Positions 58,677 to 64,000 of a DNA stretch of 64,000 nt are shown here, one piece after another. The notes beneath the pieces were generated by a model. That model made no database searches. It worked only from the letters and a program-made list of their open reading frames with translations, and was not told the origin of the DNA. The stretch is from the NCBI GenBank assembly GCA_902790625.1, contig CADASP010000017.1:78704-142703 (forward strand), given 5' to 3'. Each line of letters starts with the position of its first letter. Position 1 is the first letter of the stretch. The position numbers were made by a program, and so were the translations under genes. This DNA comes from an uncultured Prevotellaceae bacterium (GTDB lineage: Bacteria > Bacteroidota > Bacteroidia > Bacteroidales > Bacteroidaceae).

Positions 58677-58743
58677 GTCATATTAGTGGCTTTTAGCCCA
58701 AAGCAAAACGAAAATAATAATAATTAAAAAAAATAGTACAATT

Positions 58744-60669
<1,926 letters not shown>

Positions 60670-60699
60670 GGCTGATAAGCAACAATATGCAATTATAGG

Positions 60700-60735
60700 A
60701 AAATAGGTGTAACTCATTGAGCTACACCTATTTTT
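60700..60735 (+). terminator. Rho-independent terminator of dnaK
   Basis: AAATAGGTGTA (60701-60711) and TACACCTATTT (60723-60733) form a perfect 11-bp stem with an 11-nt loop, followed by TTATTTTAG. Confidence 0.9.
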
Positions 60736-60864
60736 ATTTTAGTTAAACTTTGTATCTTTATGCTAGTTTTCGGATTTTTGTCGTATATTTGCACCAAATC
60801 GTTCACGCGACACTTTAGTCGGTAATGTTCAACAAACAATAATATACACCTTATTATATTAGAT

Positions 60865-61428
60865 ATGGCTCAGGCAAAATACGAAATTCGCAGAAAATGT
60901 CCTATCTGTGGTGCAGTATTCCAGATACGCACCATCGACTCGGTGTATTGTTCAAAACAATGCTCAGATGTTGCCTACAAGAGGAAGAAGGACAGAGAGG
61001 CTAAAGAAGCAAAGTATGAACAGATTGCTAAGGAGATTCCAGACATCAGGGAGTTCCTTTCTGTTCAGGAAGCAGTTGCCATTTATTGCGTTGAACGAGA
61101 CACCTTGTATCGCGAGATTCGTAAAGGGAAGATTCCAGCTGTCAACCTTGGCACAAAGCAGCTGAGGTTGAACCGTGCAGACCTTGAACAGCGTTACCCA
61201 AGAAGGAAGAAGGTGAAGAAGGCGGCAAAAAAGCCAATAGCCAAAACTTACAATATGGAACCAGAGAATTGCTATACCATCGGCGAAATCTCTAAGAAGT
61301 TCAGAATTCATGATTCGTCCGTATGGGCTCACATCCGCAAGTTCTCTATCCCTACCCGACAGATAGGTAACTATGTTTACGCTCCAAAATCAGAAATCGA
61401 CAAACTCTATAAATCTATCAAGTTATGA
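60865..61428 (+). CDS. Zinc-ribbon, double helix-turn-helix (excisionase-type) protein of the integrated element
   Basis: A 187-residue DNA-binding protein. N-terminal Cys set in RRKCPICGAVFQIRTIDSVY then CSKQC looks like a zinc ribbon. Two MerR/excisionase-like HTH units follow (FLSVQEAVAIYCVERDTLYR with IPAVNLGTKQLRLNRADLEQ, and CYTIGEISKKFRIHDSSVWA with IGNYVYAPKSEIDKLY). It overlaps the integrase start by 4 bp (ATGA). GC content falls sharply at this gene. A -7 box TATATTTG is at 60784-60791. Probably regulates excision or integration. Confidence 0.85.
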   Translation: MAQAKYEIRRKCPICGAVFQIRTIDSVYCSKQCSDVAYKRKKDREAKEAKYEQIAKEIPDIREFLSVQEAVAIYCVERDTLYREIRKGKIPAVNLGTKQLRLNRADLEQRYPRRKKVKKAAKKPIAKTYNMEPENCYTIGEISKKFRIHDSSVWAHIRKFSIPTRQIGNYVYAPKSEIDKLYKSIKL

Positions 61429-62680
61429 AGACTCCAATGAAGCGCACGGTATTCAAGGTAATACTCCGCAAATCAGAATACAAAGAGCAGTGGTCATTGT
61501 TCATCGAAAGCTTTCCTGTCTTTAAGCCAGGCAGAGGCAAACCACTTCGCAAGCATGAACCATTGGGCCGTTATATAACGACACCTATCTTTGACAAGAA
61601 TAGTTCTGGAAGAACTCTACCTGATGGTAAAGCCTACTATCGTCCCAAGCGTGATGCCAATGGAATCATCATGTGCCGCTCACAAAAGGATCAAGAGGCT
61701 TGCATCTTTGCTGACAAGGTTCGTGACCTTTGTCAGCATGAATACGATAATCAGTCTTTGTACACAGACTCGGAGGCAGAACAAGCAGCACAAAACGAAA
61801 GGTCAAAGTGCGACTTCATCAAGTACTTTGAAGAGCTAAAAGACAAACGTCACAAGAACAGTTCCAAGTCAATTCAAGTGAACTGGAAAAGAGAACTGGC
61901 ATTGATGAAGCTATACACTGGAGGGAAACCTCTTCTATTCGGCAGCATTGACTTGAACCTCATCGAGGATTACAAGGTCTTTCTACAAAATGCGCCCCAG
62001 GGAGGTAGTAAGGAGGGAACCATATCCGCTAATACAGCATCTACCTATTTCTCTATATTCAAGGCAGGACTACATCAAGCCTTCATTGATGGTTACTTGA
62101 CCATTGACCTTGCAGCCAAGGTTAAGAACATATACTACGAGGAAAGTCAGCGTGAATATCTGACATTGGAGGAACTCAATCAACTGGCCGCTACACCTTG
62201 CGAAAGTGATATTCTTAAGAGAGCAGCATTGTTCTCCGCCTTGACTGGATTGCGCCACAGTGACATCAAACAACTGAAGTGGCGCGATATTGTGAAAGAC
62301 AAGGAACATTACCAACTCCATTTTACTCAACAGAAGACCAAGGGTGTAGAGTATATGAACGAGGGGATGCAGACCGTCTTGTCTTTGAAGGGCTACAAGA
62401 CCCATCATGGATTAACCGACCTGTGAAACGATGGATAGAAGCCTCTGGTATCACCAAGCACATCACCTTTCACTGTTTTCGCCACACCTATGCAACCTTG
62501 CAGTTGACTAATGGTACGGACATCTATACCGTCAGCAAAATGCTCGGTCATAAGAAGGTAACAACAACTCAAATCTATGCCAAGATAGTTGATGCAAAGA
62601 AGGATGCTGCCGCTGATGCCATCCAAATCACCCTCTCTGATGACATGCTTGGAACTCCCATCGACTCCAAGAAAGAATAG
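61425..62680 (+). pseudogene. Tyrosine recombinase/integrase, disrupted by a frameshift and apparent small deletion
   Basis: Phage-integrase-type site-specific recombinase in two frames. Frame 1 (from 61425) has the N-terminal arm and SAM-like domain, then ALFSALTGLRHSDIKQLKW with the first catalytic Arg, and ends at a stop at 62426 after KGYKTHHGLTDL. The other frame carries DADRLVFEGLQDPSWINRPV, HCFRHTYATLQLTNGTDIYT (H-x-x-R), SKMLGHKKVTTTQIYAKIVD with His and nucleophile Tyr. The joint falls near 62355-62365; family members usually have a further dozen or so residues there (a Y-M-P-x-S-x-x-A-x-x-L stretch), missing in both frames. So a deletion that also shifts the frame is the simplest reading. 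Without correction, the enzyme lacks its catalytic C-terminus. Confidence 0.8.
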
Positions 62681-63046
62681 TTCGTATTCCGCTACCATAG
62701 GTCTAAGCATACCGTAACTTTTAAGTTGTTCACATCCCATAGCCATTCACATTCATGTGTGAGTGGCTTTCTTCATATTTGGCCTTTTGTTGTCAATTTC
62801 GTTATGATAGGGATATGATACCAATCATAACGTTGCCATAATAAAATTAATTTTCAACTTTATCACTTTTATTATCGCTGATTATCAGTATGATACAGAT
62901 AAGATAAGACCATGTTGAGTATGTTCCTTTTATGCCCTGAATCATGCCCAAATCACCATTGCTTTTCACGATACTTTTGCAGTCGCTTTCTTCCCAAAGA
63001 GAGTGACTGTAGCATATCGCTGCAGCCAACTTAAAACATCACTTAT
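62681..63046. other. AT-rich gap in the integrated element
   Basis: No gene supported. An inverted repeat CGTTATGAT (62800-62808) / ATCATAACG (62824-62832) encloses AGGGATATGATACCA and could be an operator or recombination-related site. Otherwise nothing recognised. Confidence 0.6.
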
Positions 63047-63424
63047 ATGTGTACAACAGTACCATCATTCGATGCAATGCCGCAGCTTATGGCAAGCATT
63101 TTAGAAAAGTTGGAGACGCTTGAACAGAAGTTCGACGCTCTGCAGTCAAACAACAATGTAGAGGCAGATGCATGGTTCTCACTGCAAGACCTATGCAACT
63201 ACCTCCCTAACCATCCAGCCGAACAAACGGTTTACGGCTGGACGAGTAATCGCACCATTCCCTTCCACAAGAATGGAAAGAGCATCATCTTCCGTAAGTC
63301 AGAAATCGACAACTGGCTAATGCAGACCACCCGTAAGTCTGTCAATGATATTTACGATGAAGCATGTGCGTATGTAGCCAATAATCCCATAGGCAGAAAG
63401 GAGGTGACACGCAACCATGTCTAA
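63047..63424 (+). CDS. Helix-turn-helix (excisionase-like) protein
   Basis: A 125-residue protein. After a helical N-terminus (MASILEKLETLEQKFDALQS, coiled-coil-like) comes an HTH_17-type domain: WFSLQDLCNYLPNHPAEQTV, GWTSNRTIPFHKNGKSIIFR, KSEIDNWLMQT. Such proteins commonly precede primase or VirE genes in Bacteroidetes integrative elements, as here. Its stop overlaps the next start by 8 bp. Confidence 0.85.
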   Translation: MCTTVPSFDAMPQLMASILEKLETLEQKFDALQSNNNVEADAWFSLQDLCNYLPNHPAEQTVYGWTSNRTIPFHKNGKSIIFRKSEIDNWLMQTTRKSVNDIYDEACAYVANNPIGRKEVTRNHV

Positions 63425-64000
63425 CCACCTTTCTGTCTATGAGGAGTTTTTCGGAGTCAAAGAGGGAGAACTGCTGTCTTTTTCCTTCTTCCGAAAACCC
63501 ATCCGCAACACGGAGCCACTGCGCTGCATCGGTATTCCTGACATCTACCGCTACATCGTTGGTCCATATGCGAAGAAGCAAACAGAAATGTTGCGCTCCA
63601 TCATGGATAAAGACCAGGCACGGAAGTACAAAGCTGAGAACTTCGACTTCTGCACATTCTCTGGTATCTTCCATACTCGAAACAAGGACGGTCTGTTGCA
63701 GCAGTCCGATCTGCTATGTATCGACTTCGACCATGTGGCCGACATTCCTTCGTTGCATGAGAAACTGCTCAATGACCCTTGCTTTGAGACAGAACTCCTT
63801 TTTCGCTCTCCTTCAGGCGATGGGTTGAAATGGATAATCCAAGTATTCCGCATGGGATGGGAGCATAGTCGTTTCTTCAATGCAGTGTTCAACTATCTCG
63901 TAGCCAATGGCTATCCAGAGCCAGACAAATCTGGCAGTGATGTTTCTCGCTCCTGTTTCATTCCACATGACCCAGAAGCTTTTATTAACCCTAAATACAA
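63417..64000 (+). CDS. VirE N-terminal domain / BT4734-like primase-associated protein (partial)
   Basis: The frame starts at ATG 63417 and runs off the right edge; 194 codons are visible. The motifs NFDFCTFSGIFHTRNKDGLL, DLLCIDFDHVADIPSLHEKL, TELLFRSPSGDGLKWIIQVF and SGSDVSRSCFIPHDPEAFIN match the N-terminal BT4734/VirE domain found in primase-helicase proteins of Bacteroidetes integrative and mobilizable elements, where the Asp in CIDFDH resembles a primase catalytic site. The C-terminal helicase part, if present, lies beyond the window. Confidence 0.88.
   Translation, partial: MSNHLSVYEEFFGVKEGELLSFSFFRKPIRNTEPLRCIGIPDIYRYIVGPYAKKQTEMLRSIMDKDQARKYKAENFDFCTFSGIFHTRNKDGLLQQSDLLCIDFDHVADIPSLHEKLLNDPCFETELLFRSPSGDGLKWIIQVFRMGWEHSRFFNAVFNYLVANGYPEPDKSGSDVSRSCFIPHDPEAFINPKY

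Noticed and set aside
58600..58743. CIRCE (HrcA operator) upstream of dnaK
   Set aside because: The TTAGCACTC/GAGTGCTAA inverted repeat is absent; only a short TGACAAGTTGTCA dyad is seen.

Overview
The window looks like chromosome of a Bacteroidales bacterium, most likely Prevotellaceae. This rests on primary-sigma promoters of the Bacteroides form (TTTG, 19-20 bp, TAnnTTTG), frequent lack of Shine-Dalgarno sequences, menaquinone genes menB and menC, SPOR and CCDC81-like HU proteins, an ECF sigma factor paired with an anti-sigma/TonB-like protein, and a VirE-type primase on an integrated element. Host genes are GC-rich with short gaps. The last 3 kb are clearly more AT-rich.

Layout. 1-6.8 kb: lipoprotein, pgk, then folK and a malic enzyme/phosphotransacetylase, divergent from a TetR regulator. 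6.9-14.5 kb: a SGNH-hydrolase/MBOAT O-acyltransferase pair, a 3'-5' exonuclease, rlmI, tilS and an HD phosphohydrolase. 14.6-17.7 kb: translation genes tsf, rpsB, rpsI, rplM. 18-21 kb: a frameshifted surface-protein gene between inverted repeats, dispersed repeats, and a small envelope operon (YtxH, holin-like, hypothetical). 21-29 kb: SPOR lipoprotein, ruvX, def, a TPR protein, a CapA-like lipoprotein, an endonuclease/exonuclease/phosphatase-fold protein and a peptide transporter. 29.9-36.7 kb: a minus-strand polysaccharide cluster of four glycosyltransferases (one a two-domain fusion) and a flippase. 37-53 kb: housekeeping genes (MFS, rpiB, menB, greA, menC, HU/SPOR, FHA, map, prfC, mutY, recG, glmS, DMT exporter). 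53.4-60.7 kb: an Rpn-type nuclease, an ECF sigma factor with its partner, a Fur-family repressor and dnaK. 60.8-64 kb: the left part of an integrative element with a broken tyrosine recombinase, two helix-turn-helix proteins and the start of a VirE-like primase.

The unusual content is the repeat landscape. (1) A GC-rich, self-complementary element of about 94 bp sits in frame inside two genes (three copies), always read on the same strand and in the same frame. Related palindromes lie between genes. One coding copy forms the hinge of an apparent gene fusion. (2) A tandem palindrome built on TTGGCAGCGGCCGCTGCCAA occurs at four intergenic loci inside mosaic repeat blocks. (3) Heptameric GAGTTAG/CTAACTC arrays fill many gaps; they carry stop codons in all six frames and supply or adjoin the stops of several genes. 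(4) Other gap repeats appear to have been taken into signal-peptide coding sequence. No rRNA, tRNA, CRISPR array or complete insertion sequence was seen.
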